A DNA stretch of 14,865 nucleotides from Rhodospirillaceae bacterium (GCA_018699755.1 JABIRQ010000123.1:1-14865), one strand, 5' to 3'; shown: positions 1 through 7,974, numbered from the stretch's first letter. Numbers and translations: made by a program. Notes: generated by a model not told the origin, from the letters alone.

Positions 1-1377
1 CGGGCCGCGACCATCGCCGCGCGCCGCCTGACCGCGGACTGGCTGGAGCGCTACGGGACCTGGCATCCGGTCGCCTGGGCACCGGCGGCGACGGCCCGGC
101 GCCTCGAATCCTGGCTCCATTGGCGCGGGTTGCTGATCGGCAGCGAAGCCGAGCCGCTGGCCCCCACCCTCGACCGGGCCTTCGCCCGCCAGGCCCGCCA
201 TCTGGCCCGTATTGGCCCGGCGGACAGCCCATGGGATCGCGGGGGGCCGGAGCGCGCGCAGGTCGCGCGCGGCCTGATCCTGGCGGGCCTCGCGCTGGGC
301 CTGGACGAGCGGTTGATGGAACGGGGCACGGCGCTGCTGGGCACGGAGATCGCGGCCCAGATCCTGCCCGACGGGGCCACCGCCGACCGCCGCCCCGAAT
401 CCGTGGCCGAGCTGCTGGAAGCCCTGGTGGGGCTGCGCGCGGCGCTCGAATCGAGCGGCCGCCGCCCGCCCGATACCATGCTCTCGGCAATCGACCGCTT
501 GGCGCCGGCGCTGCGCTATCTGCGCCACGCGGATGGCGCGCTGGCGGTGTTCCATGGCGGCGGCGAGGGCGAGCCGCGCCGGATCGAAGCCCTGCTGGCG
601 CGCTGCGGCGCCACCGGCGCGCTTCCGCCGAGCCTGCCCCATGGCGGCTATCAGCGCCTGACGGCGGGCGACACGGTCCTGCTGGTCGATGCCGCCGCGC
701 CGCCGCCGCCCGGCCTGGACCGCCGGGCCCATGCCGCGCCCCTGGCCCTGGAGATGAGCGCGGGCAGCGAACGCCTGATCGTCAATTGCGGCGCGGATCC
801 GGAAGCCAGCCAAGCCTGGCGCGCGGCGCAGCGGGCGACCGCGGCCCATTCCACCCTGGTCCTCGGCGACACCAACGCCGTCGCGCTGACCGGCGGCGGC
901 GGCCTGGCGAGCCGGCCCGAGGTGACCTGCCGGCGCGAGACCGGCCAGAGCGGCGAGCTCCTGCTGCAGCTCTCCCATGACGGCTATGGCGGCGGCTTCG
1001 GCGCGATCCACCGGCGGCGCGTCTACCTGTCGGCCGACGGCACGGACCTGCGGGTCGAGGAGCGGATCACGGGGGCGGGCACGCATCCCGCCGCCCTGCG
1101 TCTCCATCTCGACCCCGCCGTGCGGGCCAGCCTGCTGGCCGACGGCGGCGGCGCGCTGCTGCGCCTCCCCAGCGGCCAGGGTTGGCGCCTGCGCATCGCC
1201 GGGGGCCGGCCGCGGATCGAGAGCAGCGTCTATTTCGGCGCCGGCGCGCCGCCGCGCAAGACCGAGCAGATCGTCGTCGATGCGGAGATGAGCCAGGCCG
1301 GCCCGCCTCTGCGCTGGGCGCTCCAGCGGATCGATGCCGGCGGCCCGCCCCCGCGTGGCGGCAAGGGCCGAAGCTAG
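1..1377 (+). CDS. Heparinase II/III family protein, 3' part (5' end outside window)
   Basis: The frame is open from base 1 to TAG at 1375-1377, giving 458 visible residues, so the start lies upstream of the window; the first internal candidate starts would cut into conserved sequence (WLERYGTWHPVAW near the left edge). The visible part runs from a helical segment (LESWLHWRGLLIG, ARQARHLARIG) into a beta-rich C-terminal region with VFHGGGEGEP (about 541-570), SLPHGGYQRL (about 631-660) and HSTLVLGDTNA (847-879). This matches the helical-toroid plus beta-sandwich plan of bacterial heparinase II/III-like proteins (COG5360 type). Members are polysaccharide lyases for uronic-acid-containing glycans, but many alphaproteobacterial copies sit beside polysaccharide genes and their substrate is unknown. 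Its neighbour encodes a UDP-uronic-acid-forming enzyme, which fits a uronic-acid glycan. Export cannot be judged because the N-terminus is missing. The stop lies in a CTAG flanking a small inserted element. Confidence 0.88.
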   Translation, partial: RAATIAARRLTADWLERYGTWHPVAWAPAATARRLESWLHWRGLLIGSEAEPLAPTLDRAFARQARHLARIGPADSPWDRGGPERAQVARGLILAGLALGLDERLMERGTALLGTEIAAQILPDGATADRRPESVAELLEALVGLRAALESSGRRPPDTMLSAIDRLAPALRYLRHADGALAVFHGGGEGEPRRIEALLARCGATGALPPSLPHGGYQRLTAGDTVLLVDAAAPPPPGLDRRAHAAPLALEMSAGSERLIVNCGADPEASQAWRAAQRATAAHSTLVLGDTNAVALTGGGGLASRPEVTCRRETGQSGELLLQLSHDGYGGGFGAIHRRRVYLSADGTDLRVEERITGAGTHPAALRLHLDPAVRASLLADGGGALLRLPSGQGWRLRIAGGRPRIESSVYFGAGAPPRKTEQIVVDAEMSQAGPPLRWALQRIDAGGPPPRGGKGRS

Positions 1378-1395
1378 CAGGCTGTTGAAAAAGGC
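1378..1395 (+). repeat. Left terminal inverted repeat of the small element
   Basis: CAGGCTGTTGAAAAAGGC is the exact reverse complement of 1551-1568. The match stops immediately inside (C at 1396 against G in the mirrored position) and, outside the shared CTAG, immediately beyond it, so the ends are sharply defined. Confidence 0.85.
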
Positions 1396-1421
1396 CGGCA
1401 GACCCTTCGAGACGGCCCCCT

Positions 1422-1460
1422 TATCCTGAGGAGCGCGCGCAAGCGCGCGTCTCGAAGGGG
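1422..1460. repeat. Palindromic repeat unit 1 (CCTGAGGAGC...CGTCTCGAAGG type)
   Basis: The unit reads TATCCTGAGGAGC, then a GCGCGC / GCGCGC stem around a CAAG-type loop, then GTCTCGAAGGGG. Two partial inverted copies flank it: CCCTTCGAGACG at 1403-1414 mirrors CGTCTCGAAGGG, and AGCCTCCTCAGGGTGAGG at 1461-1478 mirrors CCTGAGGA. Repeats with this consensus are dispersed in many alphaproteobacterial genomes (recalled, not searched). Confidence 0.7.
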
Positions 1461-1496
1461 AGCCTCCTCAGGGTGAGGTTAAAGTGATCACTTTTC

Positions 1497-1538
1497 TCAT
1501 CCTGAGGAGCTCGCGGCAGCGAGCGTCTCGAAGGATGA
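1497..1538. repeat. Palindromic repeat unit 2 (TCATCCT...AGGATGA)
   Basis: TCATCCT at 1497-1503 pairs perfectly with AGGATGA at 1532-1538. An inner 6-bp stem GCTCGC (1509-1514) / GCGAGC (1519-1524) closes a GGCA loop. The unit is the same module as unit 1, in the same orientation. Confidence 0.75.
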
Positions 1539-1550
1539 TTGGCACAACCC

Positions 1551-1568
1551 GCCTTTTTCAACAGCCTG
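1551..1568 (-). repeat. Right terminal inverted repeat of the small element
   Basis: GCCTTTTTCAACAGCCTG mirrors 1378-1395 with no mismatch. On the minus strand it follows directly after the dehydrogenase stop codon at 1569-1571. Confidence 0.85.
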
Positions 1569-2876
<1,308 letters not shown>

Positions 2877-2881
2877 GGGCA

Positions 2882-2894
2882 GGACTCCGAGTCC
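2882..2894 (-). promoter_or_regulatory. Small hairpin overlapping the dehydrogenase ribosome binding site
   Basis: On the minus strand GGACT-CGG-AGTCC forms a 5-bp stem with a 3-nt loop. The GGAG Shine-Dalgarno (2888-2885) spans the loop and the second arm, so pairing would partly hide it. The stem is short and could be chance. Confidence 0.3.
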
Positions 2895-2932
2895 GAAGAA
2901 AGGCCGGGGATGGCCGGGTCCGGTCGGCGCGT

Positions 2933-2961
2933 GGTCTAGGCAGCGGGCCGAAGCTTGTCAA
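2933..2961 (-). promoter_or_regulatory. Candidate sigma-70-like promoter of the dehydrogenase gene
   Basis: On the minus strand there is a perfect -35 TTGACA (2961-2956), a 17-nt spacer and a weak -10 TAGACC (2938-2933). Transcription would start near 2926, leaving a leader of about 50 nt before the ATG at 2876. The -35 match and exact spacing are the support; the -10 matches only three of six consensus positions. Confidence 0.5.
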
Positions 2962-3016
2962 TGCGGCACCCGGCCCCGTCCCGCGTCGACCGGAGCCGGT
3001 CAGGCACCAGCATGGC

Positions 3017-3046
3017 TTGACGTTCACCGTTTGAACAGCGTAATGT
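3017..3046 (+). promoter_or_regulatory. Candidate promoter of the regulator/NusG-like operon
   Basis: A -35-like TTGACG (3017-3022) is followed by an 18-nt spacer and a weak -10 TAATGT (3041-3046). The start would fall near 3052, about 50 nt before the TTG start codon. One palindrome fills the spacer and another covers the -10 edge and start point, the arrangement expected for repression. Confidence 0.5.
3022..3036. promoter_or_regulatory. Putative operator 1, GTTCA-N5-TGAAC
   Basis: GTTCACCGTTTGAAC is a perfect 5+5 inverted repeat with a 5-nt centre. The same half-sites and spacing recur 23 bp downstream. A dimeric winged-helix protein is encoded immediately downstream and is the natural candidate to bind it (inference). 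Confidence 0.6.
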
Positions 3047-3059
3047 TCACATCTTGAAC
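3045..3059. promoter_or_regulatory. Putative operator 2, GTTCA-N5-TGAAC
   Basis: GTTCACATCTTGAAC has the same half-sites as operator 1 and a different 5-nt centre, so the half-sites rather than the whole segment are duplicated. The centre-to-centre distance is 23 bp, roughly two helical turns. It overlaps the expected transcription start. Confidence 0.6.
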
Positions 3060-3102
3060 GCCGAGGCGGCGGGGCCGGCTACTTGGCCCGGAGGATGAAG
3101 GT

Positions 3103-3771
3103 TTGGCCGATCGCAGCGGGCGCGCGGGCGCCATCGACCAGGAAGCGGAGATCACGCTCGGCCTGTTGCAGGCCGTGCACGAGAACGATTCCCTGACCCA
3201 GCGTTCCGTGGCGCAGGATCTCGGAATTGCGCTCGGGCTCGCCAACGCGTACCTCAAGCGCTGCGTCAAAAAGGGCCTGATCAAGGTCCAGCAGGCGCCG
3301 CCCAACCGCTATGCCTACTATCTCACGCCCCAAGGTTTCACCGAGAAATCGCGCCTGACGGCGGAATACCTGTCCTATTCCTTCTCGGTGTTCCGCCGCG
3401 CGCGGGCCGATTGCGAGGCGGTGTTCGAGGATTGCGTCCGGCGCGGGCGCAACCGGGTCGCCCTGTGCGGGGTGGGCGACGTGGCGGAGATCGCCATCCT
3501 CTGCGCGCGCGAATTTCCAGTCGAGATCGTCGGCCTGGTCGATCGGTCTTACCGCGAATCGGGCAACGGCAGCTTCCACGACCTGCCCGTGGAACGCTAC
3601 CTGATCGAACTGGGCGCGGTGGACGCCGCCATGGTGACGGACATGAAGGATGCCCAGGCGGTGTTCGAGGGCCTGCGCGCCCAGATGCCGGAGGACCGGG
3701 TGCTGACCCCCGCGGTGCTGCGCGTCTCGCGCAAGGCGGCCGCGGCCCCCGATGCGGAGCCGGGCGCATGA
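3103..3771 (+). CDS. Winged-helix regulator with C-terminal Rossmann-like domain
   Basis: This 222-residue cytoplasmic protein starts at TTG 3103, chosen because GGAGG (3090-3094) sits 8 nt upstream; the nearby ATG at 3095 is out of frame. Residues about 15-75 form a MarR/winged-helix-like DNA-binding domain: ITLGLLQAVHENDSLTQRSVAQDLG, then LGLANAYLKRCVKKGLIK and the wing NRYAYYLTPQGF. A helical linker follows (about 80-115). The C-terminal part has RVALCGVGDVAEIAIL and VEIVGLVD, a beta-alpha-beta pattern resembling the CoA-binding/PglD-N nucleotide-binding folds, and ends in a strand-helix unit (AAMVTDM). A small-molecule ligand such as a nucleotide sugar is plausible but unproven. Its TGA overlaps the ATG of the NusG-like gene (ATGA), so the two are translationally coupled. 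Two GTTCA-N5-TGAAC palindromes upstream suggest autoregulation. Confidence 0.85.
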   Translation: MADRSGRAGAIDQEAEITLGLLQAVHENDSLTQRSVAQDLGIALGLANAYLKRCVKKGLIKVQQAPPNRYAYYLTPQGFTEKSRLTAEYLSYSFSVFRRARADCEAVFEDCVRRGRNRVALCGVGDVAEIAILCAREFPVEIVGLVDRSYRESGNGSFHDLPVERYLIELGAVDAAMVTDMKDAQAVFEGLRAQMPEDRVLTPAVLRVSRKAAAAPDAEPGA

Positions 3772-4271
3772 CCCGCTGGTATGTGGCCCAGACCCACGCG
3801 AAGGGCGAGCACAAGGCCCTGTTCAACCTGAACCGCCAGGGCTTCACCGCCTATCTGCCCCAGTACCGCAAGCGCCGGCGCCACGCCCGCCGCACCGACT
3901 GGATCAAGGCGCCGCTGTTCCCGCGCTACATCTTCGTCGCCTTCGACCCGCAACGCGCGCGCTGGCGTTCGATCGGCTCGACCATCGGTATCGCCCATCT
4001 GGTCTGCGCCAGCGACCGGCCCCTGGCCCTGCCCGACGGCGTGATCGACGACATCCGTGCGCGCGAGGCTGAGGACGGCCTAGTCGATCTGGCCGAACCC
4101 GCGCCTTTCGAGAAGGGTGAGGCGGTCCGCGTGACGGCCGGGCCGCTGGCCAACCTGATCGGGTTCTTCGAGGAAATGACCGATTCGGAACGGGTGACCG
4201 TCCTGCTCGACATGCTGGGGCGACCCCTGCGCGTGCGTCTGCGCACCGAGCAGGTCGCCGCCTACGCCTGA
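3768..4271 (+). CDS. NusG-family specialised elongation factor (RfaH-like)
   Basis: This 167-residue protein has an N-terminal NGN domain (WYVAQTHAKGEHKALFNLNRQG at residues 4-25, FTAYLPQYRKRR, APLFPRYIFVAF, then IGIAHLVCASDRPLALPDGVID) and a C-terminal KOW-type domain (about 112-165, FEKGEAVRVTAGPLANLIGFFEEM ... RVTVLLDMLGRPLRVRL). Housekeeping NusG binds RNA polymerase through NGN; paralogues such as RfaH, LoaP and TaA suppress termination in long polysaccharide or secondary-metabolite operons. The context, directly before glycan genes and after a regulator, fits a specialised paralogue rather than nusG itself, which normally lies by secE and rplK. The start is fixed by ATGA overlap with the upstream gene. 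No copy of the E. coli ops core GGCGGTAG is visible in the 2877-3102 or 4272-4438 spacers, so any target element differs. Confidence 0.88.
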   Translation: MTRWYVAQTHAKGEHKALFNLNRQGFTAYLPQYRKRRRHARRTDWIKAPLFPRYIFVAFDPQRARWRSIGSTIGIAHLVCASDRPLALPDGVIDDIRAREAEDGLVDLAEPAPFEKGEAVRVTAGPLANLIGFFEEMTDSERVTVLLDMLGRPLRVRLRTEQVAAYA

Positions 4272-4278
4272 CCAAGGG

Positions 4279-4307
4279 TTTGCCGCAAGCCGAATTGACC
4301 TGATAGA
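4279..4307 (+). promoter_or_regulatory. Candidate promoter / shared motif upstream of methyltransferase gene
   Basis: TTTGCC (4279-4284), a 17-nt spacer and GATAGA (4302-4307) could form a -35/-10 pair. The core TTGACCTGATAGAAG (4295-4309) recurs almost exactly at 7962-7976 as TCGACCTGATACAAG before another membrane-protein gene. The shared core is stronger evidence than the promoter match itself. Confidence 0.35.
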
Positions 4308-4308
4308 A

Positions 4309-4329
4309 GGTCGCGCAGCGGCCGCGACC
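4309..4329 (+). promoter_or_regulatory. Leader hairpin 1
   Basis: GGTCGCG (4309-4315) pairs perfectly with CGCGACC (4323-4329) around a CAGCGGC loop. It begins immediately after the GATAGAA motif, so in a transcript from that promoter it would be at or near the 5' end. No U tract follows. Confidence 0.35.
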
Positions 4330-4392
4330 GTCGGCCATCTCCGAGCGGGCGCGTTGCGATGCTTTCCAAGGCCATGGCCGCACAACATTTCG

Positions 4393-4412
4393 CCGGACGA
4401 AACCTCGTCCGG
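4393..4412 (+). promoter_or_regulatory. Leader hairpin 2
   Basis: CCGGACGA (4393-4400) and TCGTCCGG (4405-4412) form a perfect 8-bp stem with an AACC loop, 26 nt before the GTG start of the methyltransferase. No U tract follows, so it is not a classical intrinsic terminator. It could be an attenuation, pausing or elongation-factor recruitment element. Confidence 0.45.
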
Positions 4413-4438
4413 ACGAGCCGCGCGGCGCGGGTCGCCGC

Positions 4439-5173
4439 GTGACGGCCGAAATGGACCCCCGCCTGGCCGAAATGCGCGAAGCTTGGCACGCAAAAGCCAG
4501 CCTGCGCGCACTCTACGCCGACTATTACCGCCGTATCGGCGAGACACTCGCCGCCGGCCGCACCCTGGAAGTTGGCGCGGGCTTCGGAAATTTGAAGCAT
4601 TTCGATCCGGCGACGATATCCATCGATGTGCTTGCCGCCCCCGGCCTTGACGCGATGGCCGACGCACAGCGCCTGCCCTTCGCGGCCGGCTCCTTCGCGA
4701 ATATCGTCATGGTCGACGTGTTGCATCATATCGAGAGGCCGCTGGATTTCTTCCACGAGGCGGCGCGGGTGCTGCGGCCCGGCGGGCGGCTCGCCCTGCT
4801 GGAGCCAGCGATCACGCCAATCAGTTGGGCCTTCTACCATTTCCTGCATCCCGAGCCGGTGGACTGCGGCGCGGACCCCATGACCGCCGAGGCGCCCGAT
4901 CCGGATCGCGACGCCTTCGACGCCAACCAGGCAATCCCCACCCTGCTCTTCGGACGTTGCGGCGCACGCTTTCGCGCCGCCTTCCCGGAGCTTGCGATCG
5001 TGTCGCAGACCCGCCTCAGCCTCTTCGCCTATCCGCTGAGCGGCGGTTATCGCCAGTGGAGTCTGATCCCGCGCCCGCTGATCCGTCCCGTCCTGGCCTG
5101 CGAGGACGCGCTGCTGCCGATCCTCGGCCCGGCGATGGCGTTCCGCATGCTGGTCGTGCTGGAGCGGCAATGA
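4439..5173 (+). CDS. Class I SAM-dependent methyltransferase
   Basis: This 244-residue soluble protein has motif I LEVGAGFGNLK near residue 42, an acidic strand-2 end (ISIDVL), DAQRLPFAAGSFANIVMVDVLHHIERP (motifs III/IV region) and the post-motif VLRPGGRLALLEPAITP. This is the Methyltransf_11 pattern. The C-terminal half (about 135-244) is longer than a minimal domain and carries the substrate-specific part. Its neighbours suggest a sugar, a lipid-linked glycan or a polyprenyl intermediate as acceptor, but the substrate cannot be read from sequence. The start is taken as GTG 4439; ATG 4451, four codons later, is an alternative, and neither has a strong Shine-Dalgarno. Its TGA overlaps the ATG of the membrane glycosyltransferase (ATGA at 5170-5173), indicating coupled translation and joint function. 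Confidence 0.83.
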   Translation: MTAEMDPRLAEMREAWHAKASLRALYADYYRRIGETLAAGRTLEVGAGFGNLKHFDPATISIDVLAAPGLDAMADAQRLPFAAGSFANIVMVDVLHHIERPLDFFHEAARVLRPGGRLALLEPAITPISWAFYHFLHPEPVDCGADPMTAEAPDPDRDAFDANQAIPTLLFGRCGARFRAAFPELAIVSQTRLSLFAYPLSGGYRQWSLIPRPLIRPVLACEDALLPILGPAMAFRMLVVLERQ

Positions 5174-6552
5174 CCGCGGTGCAGCCCCGAAGCGGGATCG
5201 AGCCGCGCCTCGCCCTGACGATCTTTGCCGCCGCCCTGGCCGTGCGTCTCGTCAATATCCTGCTCCTGCCCGACGGCGCGGCCGGCCATTTCCTCGACGA
5301 TTCCCATGGTTATTGGGACGAGGCGGCGATCCTGAACGACCGCGGCTGGCTGTACTGGTGGGACAGCACGCTCGGCGCCCTGCCCGAACGGCGGCCGCCG
5401 CTTTACATGTATTTCCTGGCCGTCTCGCGCGCCCTGTTCGGCCCCTCCCTGGCGATGGCGGCCGTGCTGCAAGCCGCCGTCGACGCCGGCAGCTGCGTGC
5501 TGATCGGCCTGCTCGCGGCGCGGATCGATACGACGACGGCGCGTTGGTCGGGTGCCCTGGCCGCCGTCTGGCCCGCCCTCGTTATCCATAGCGCCCTGAT
5601 CGTCTCGGACAGCCTCTTTCTGTTCCTGTTCCTGCTGGCAATCGCACTGGGCCTGCGTGCGGCCGATACCGGCCGAGCCGGACATGCGGCGGCCGCCGGC
5701 CTCGCCTTCGGTTTCGCCGTCATCACCCGCAACGTCATCCAATTCCTCTACCCCGTCGCCATCCTCGCCCTCGTCTTCGCGCTGTGGCGCCGGGGGATTC
5801 GCCGGGCCCTCGTATCGGCCTTCGTCTTCGCGATCGCCGCCGCGCTGCTGCCGGGCACGATCATCCAGCGGAATATCGCGGATTTCGACACCCCGGCCCT
5901 GACCTCGCAGACGGGCGCCCATATTCTCAACTGGGTTCTTCCCGAGATTCGGTATTTGGCCGACGGCACGCCGCCCAGCGCCAGCCGGGCCGAGCACAAT
6001 CGCATCCTTGAGGAACGGCTGGCATCGCGGCCGGAGGCGGACGGCCCCGCCACCAGCTTCACGCTCGACCGCATGATGCGCGACATCGCCGGCGAGCAGA
6101 TGCGCGAGCTGCCCTTCGACGCCTATCTCCGGGCTTGGCTCGTGGGCGCGATCACCAATCTGGTCGCGCCGCCCGTGATCTCCGATCCGCGCGTGCGCGC
6201 CCTGCCCAAGCCCAGTTTCGCCGAGACCGCAGGCGACGGCGCCCGCGACCGCATCGAACGCTATCTGGACAAGAGCGGCGGGGCCTATCTCTCCAGCCTG
6301 CTTTTCGGCTTGGCCTTCGCCGCGCTGGCCGGCGCCGCGCAAATATGGGGCGCGGCTTGCCTCTTGCGCACCCGTCCGTGGATCGCCCTCGCCGCACTCG
6401 CCCTGGTCGCCTATGTGCTGGCCGTCACGGGACCGGTCACTGGGCCCAAATACCGGCTGCCCGCGGAGCCAGCGCTGATCGTCTTCGCCGCAGCCGGACT
6501 GGCCGATCTGTCGAGACGTCTGAAGCTATGGCGAGGTCGCGGACGAACCTGA
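5170..6552 (+). CDS. GT39-like (GT-C fold) membrane glycosyltransferase
   Basis: This 460-residue polytopic membrane protein begins with a membrane segment (ALTIFAAALAVRLVNILLL), followed by the first periplasmic loop with acidic HFLDDSHGYWDEA, typical of the catalytic aspartates in GT-C enzymes of the PMT/ArnT family that use polyprenyl-phosphate sugars. RRPPLYMYFLA and the HSALIVSDSLFLFLFLLAIALG helix pattern are also family-like. Several further hydrophobic helices follow, then a soluble loop (about 245-395) and two or three C-terminal helices ending in KYRLPAEPALIVFAAAGLADL. The start is fixed by ATGA overlap with the methyltransferase and by GGAG 5 nt upstream. The donor and acceptor are unknown. 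The 3' end overlaps the convergent ligase-family gene by 27 bp. Confidence 0.83.
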   Translation: MTAVQPRSGIEPRLALTIFAAALAVRLVNILLLPDGAAGHFLDDSHGYWDEAAILNDRGWLYWWDSTLGALPERRPPLYMYFLAVSRALFGPSLAMAAVLQAAVDAGSCVLIGLLAARIDTTTARWSGALAAVWPALVIHSALIVSDSLFLFLFLLAIALGLRAADTGRAGHAAAAGLAFGFAVITRNVIQFLYPVAILALVFALWRRGIRRALVSAFVFAIAAALLPGTIIQRNIADFDTPALTSQTGAHILNWVLPEIRYLADGTPPSASRAEHNRILEERLASRPEADGPATSFTLDRMMRDIAGEQMRELPFDAYLRAWLVGAITNLVAPPVISDPRVRALPKPSFAETAGDGARDRIERYLDKSGGAYLSSLLFGLAFAALAGAAQIWGAACLLRTRPWIALAALALVAYVLAVTGPVTGPKYRLPAEPALIVFAAAGLADLSRRLKLWRGRGRT

Positions 6553-7911
6553 TCGCCCCGAAGCGGCCGATGCAACCGAATTGTTCAAATCACCGGGTGC
6601 GCCCGGCGCGCGCGCCAGCGCCAGCAATCCCGCACCGGCGAGCCACAGGGTCGCCATCCACCAGACCTGCCAAATGCCGTAGCTGAGCAAGGCGATGACC
6701 ACGGCCGTGACGACCAGCGACGCCACCGCCGCCGCGTGACGCCCGGAAAGGCCGAGGCCCGCGATCCGGCCGAGCGCGAGCATGACCCCCAGCAGGCTCA
6801 TCACAGCGCCTGGCAGGCCAAGCTCCAGCCATAATTGCAGCATCGCGTTGTGGGGATGGAGGGGCATCGCCTGCAGCGCGTCGTTCCGAACGCCCTGTCC
6901 GCGATTGTCGGAGCCCGGGTTGAGGGTGTTGATCTGGGCGGTCATGTCGGTCGCGCGACCGGGCATCGCGCGCGACGCATCGAGCCCCCAGCCAAAGAAC
7001 GGGCGTTCCAGACTGCGCTCGCCCGCAAAATTCCAGATGAACAGGCGGTGCAGATGCGAGGTCGGCACATGCGAACCGATCGCCTCCAGGCTTCCGCCTT
7101 CGGTGATCTGCGTCGCCAGGAACGGCGATGCCAGCCCGCCCGCGACGATCAACACCGAAACGACGCGCAGCGTTCGCTTGAGATTGATCGAGGACGCCAG
7201 GAACACGGCGGCGCCGATCGCCAAGCCGACGACGGAGGATGCGTTCTCCAACCGGGTTAGCAGAAAAAACGTCGCCGCGACAATGGCAAGAGCGGCAAGC
7301 GGCCTGCGTCGCGGCACTAACACAAGCACGGCGAGCCACACGAAAATGGCGAATACGCTGGTCGTCCGATTGAACGCGACCGTATAGACAAAGGGCGCAT
7401 CGGGTCCTTGGAATGTGTGGCGCAGGAATTCGGTCAGCATCCCGGCGGTCAGGATTTCGAACCCGAGCAACGCCAGCGCAACGAGCAGGCCGGCGAGGAA
7501 GCCGTTGCCCACGACCGTCGCGCCCCGCGCGTCGAGCCTCCGTGCCACCGCCCAGAGGACAAGCCCGGCCAAGCCGGTTCCGGCCACCTGGGCGGCAAGC
7601 TGGAGACTGCGTCCGGGATCGATCGACCACAGGGCCGTCAGCGCGCCCCAAGCAGTGAGGAGCGCCATAAGCGCGGCGGCGCCCCAAGGCATCCGTGCGA
7701 ACAGGGCGCGCCGTTCCAAGGCCGCGACGGACAAGGCCGCAGCCACCAGCAGGATGGGCATCATCTTCGCCCCCAGCACGGCGAGAGGCATCGCGACGAA
7801 ACCGGCGAAGGCCAGGAGGTGGCAGGATCGGAGACGGAAGGGCAAACCGGCCTCGTGAAACAGCGGATATCTCGGGGGCGCCTCGGGGACGCCGCCGCAT
7901 GTATTTCCCAT
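6526..7911 (-). CDS. O-antigen ligase / polymerase family membrane protein (Wzy_C)
   Basis: This 461-residue protein has about a dozen hydrophobic segments and one large periplasmic loop. The loop contains HLHRLFIWNFAGERSLERPFFGWGLDASR and, after a polar stretch, LHPHNAMLQLWLELGLPG, the Wzy_C signature with the conserved arginine and PHN histidine found in WaaL-type ligases. Such proteins transfer polyprenyl-diphosphate-linked glycan to lipid A core, to proteins, or onto another chain; polymerase and ligase cannot be separated by sequence alone. The start at ATG 7911 precedes a hydrophilic tail of about 30 residues and has only a weak GGCGG upstream; a later start is possible. The Ser/Gly-rich C-terminus (SVASAASGRSGSSATSP) runs over the 3' end of the convergent GT39-like gene, and both genes remain open there. 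Confidence 0.85.
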   Translation of the reverse strand: MGNTCGGVPEAPPRYPLFHEAGLPFRLRSCHLLAFAGFVAMPLAVLGAKMMPILLVAAALSVAALERRALFARMPWGAAALMALLTAWGALTALWSIDPGRSLQLAAQVAGTGLAGLVLWAVARRLDARGATVVGNGFLAGLLVALALLGFEILTAGMLTEFLRHTFQGPDAPFVYTVAFNRTTSVFAIFVWLAVLVLVPRRRPLAALAIVAATFFLLTRLENASSVVGLAIGAAVFLASSINLKRTLRVVSVLIVAGGLASPFLATQITEGGSLEAIGSHVPTSHLHRLFIWNFAGERSLERPFFGWGLDASRAMPGRATDMTAQINTLNPGSDNRGQGVRNDALQAMPLHPHNAMLQLWLELGLPGAVMSLLGVMLALGRIAGLGLSGRHAAAVASLVVTAVVIALLSYGIWQVWWMATLWLAGAGLLALARAPGAPGDLNNSVASAASGRSGSSATSP

Positions 7912-7946
7912 AGCCGCCGCCCGGTCAACGATGGGCCTGCGCCCGA

Positions 7947-7974
7947 TTGGCGCGCCCTACATCGACCTGATACA
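7947..7974 (+). promoter_or_regulatory. Candidate promoter / shared motif before membrane-protein gene
   Basis: TTGGCG (7947-7952), a 16-nt spacer and GATACA (7969-7974) could be a promoter starting near 7981, just before the Shine-Dalgarno at 8001-8004. The segment TCGACCTGATACAAG (7962-7976) differs at only two of 15 positions from the one at 4295-4309. Confidence 0.35.

Noticed and set aside
1481..1494. AAAGTGATCACTTT as a CRP/FNR-type operator
   Set aside because: It is a perfect palindrome but lies between two gene 3' ends inside a repeat element, with no promoter nearby to control.
3095..3097. ATG as start of the winged-helix regulator
   Set aside because: It is out of frame with the conserved protein. 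The TTG at 3103 is in frame with GGAGG at a normal 8-nt distance.
4393..4412. Intrinsic terminator after the NusG-like gene
   Set aside because: The stem-loop is perfect, but it is followed by ACGAGCC with no U tract and lies 121 nt past the stop, so it is listed as a leader hairpin instead.
5047..6342. Minus-strand open frame of 431 codons opposite the GT39-like gene
   Set aside because: It is low-complexity Arg/Gly/Glu/Asp-rich translation with no motif, while the plus strand encodes a membrane protein with ATGA coupling to its neighbour.
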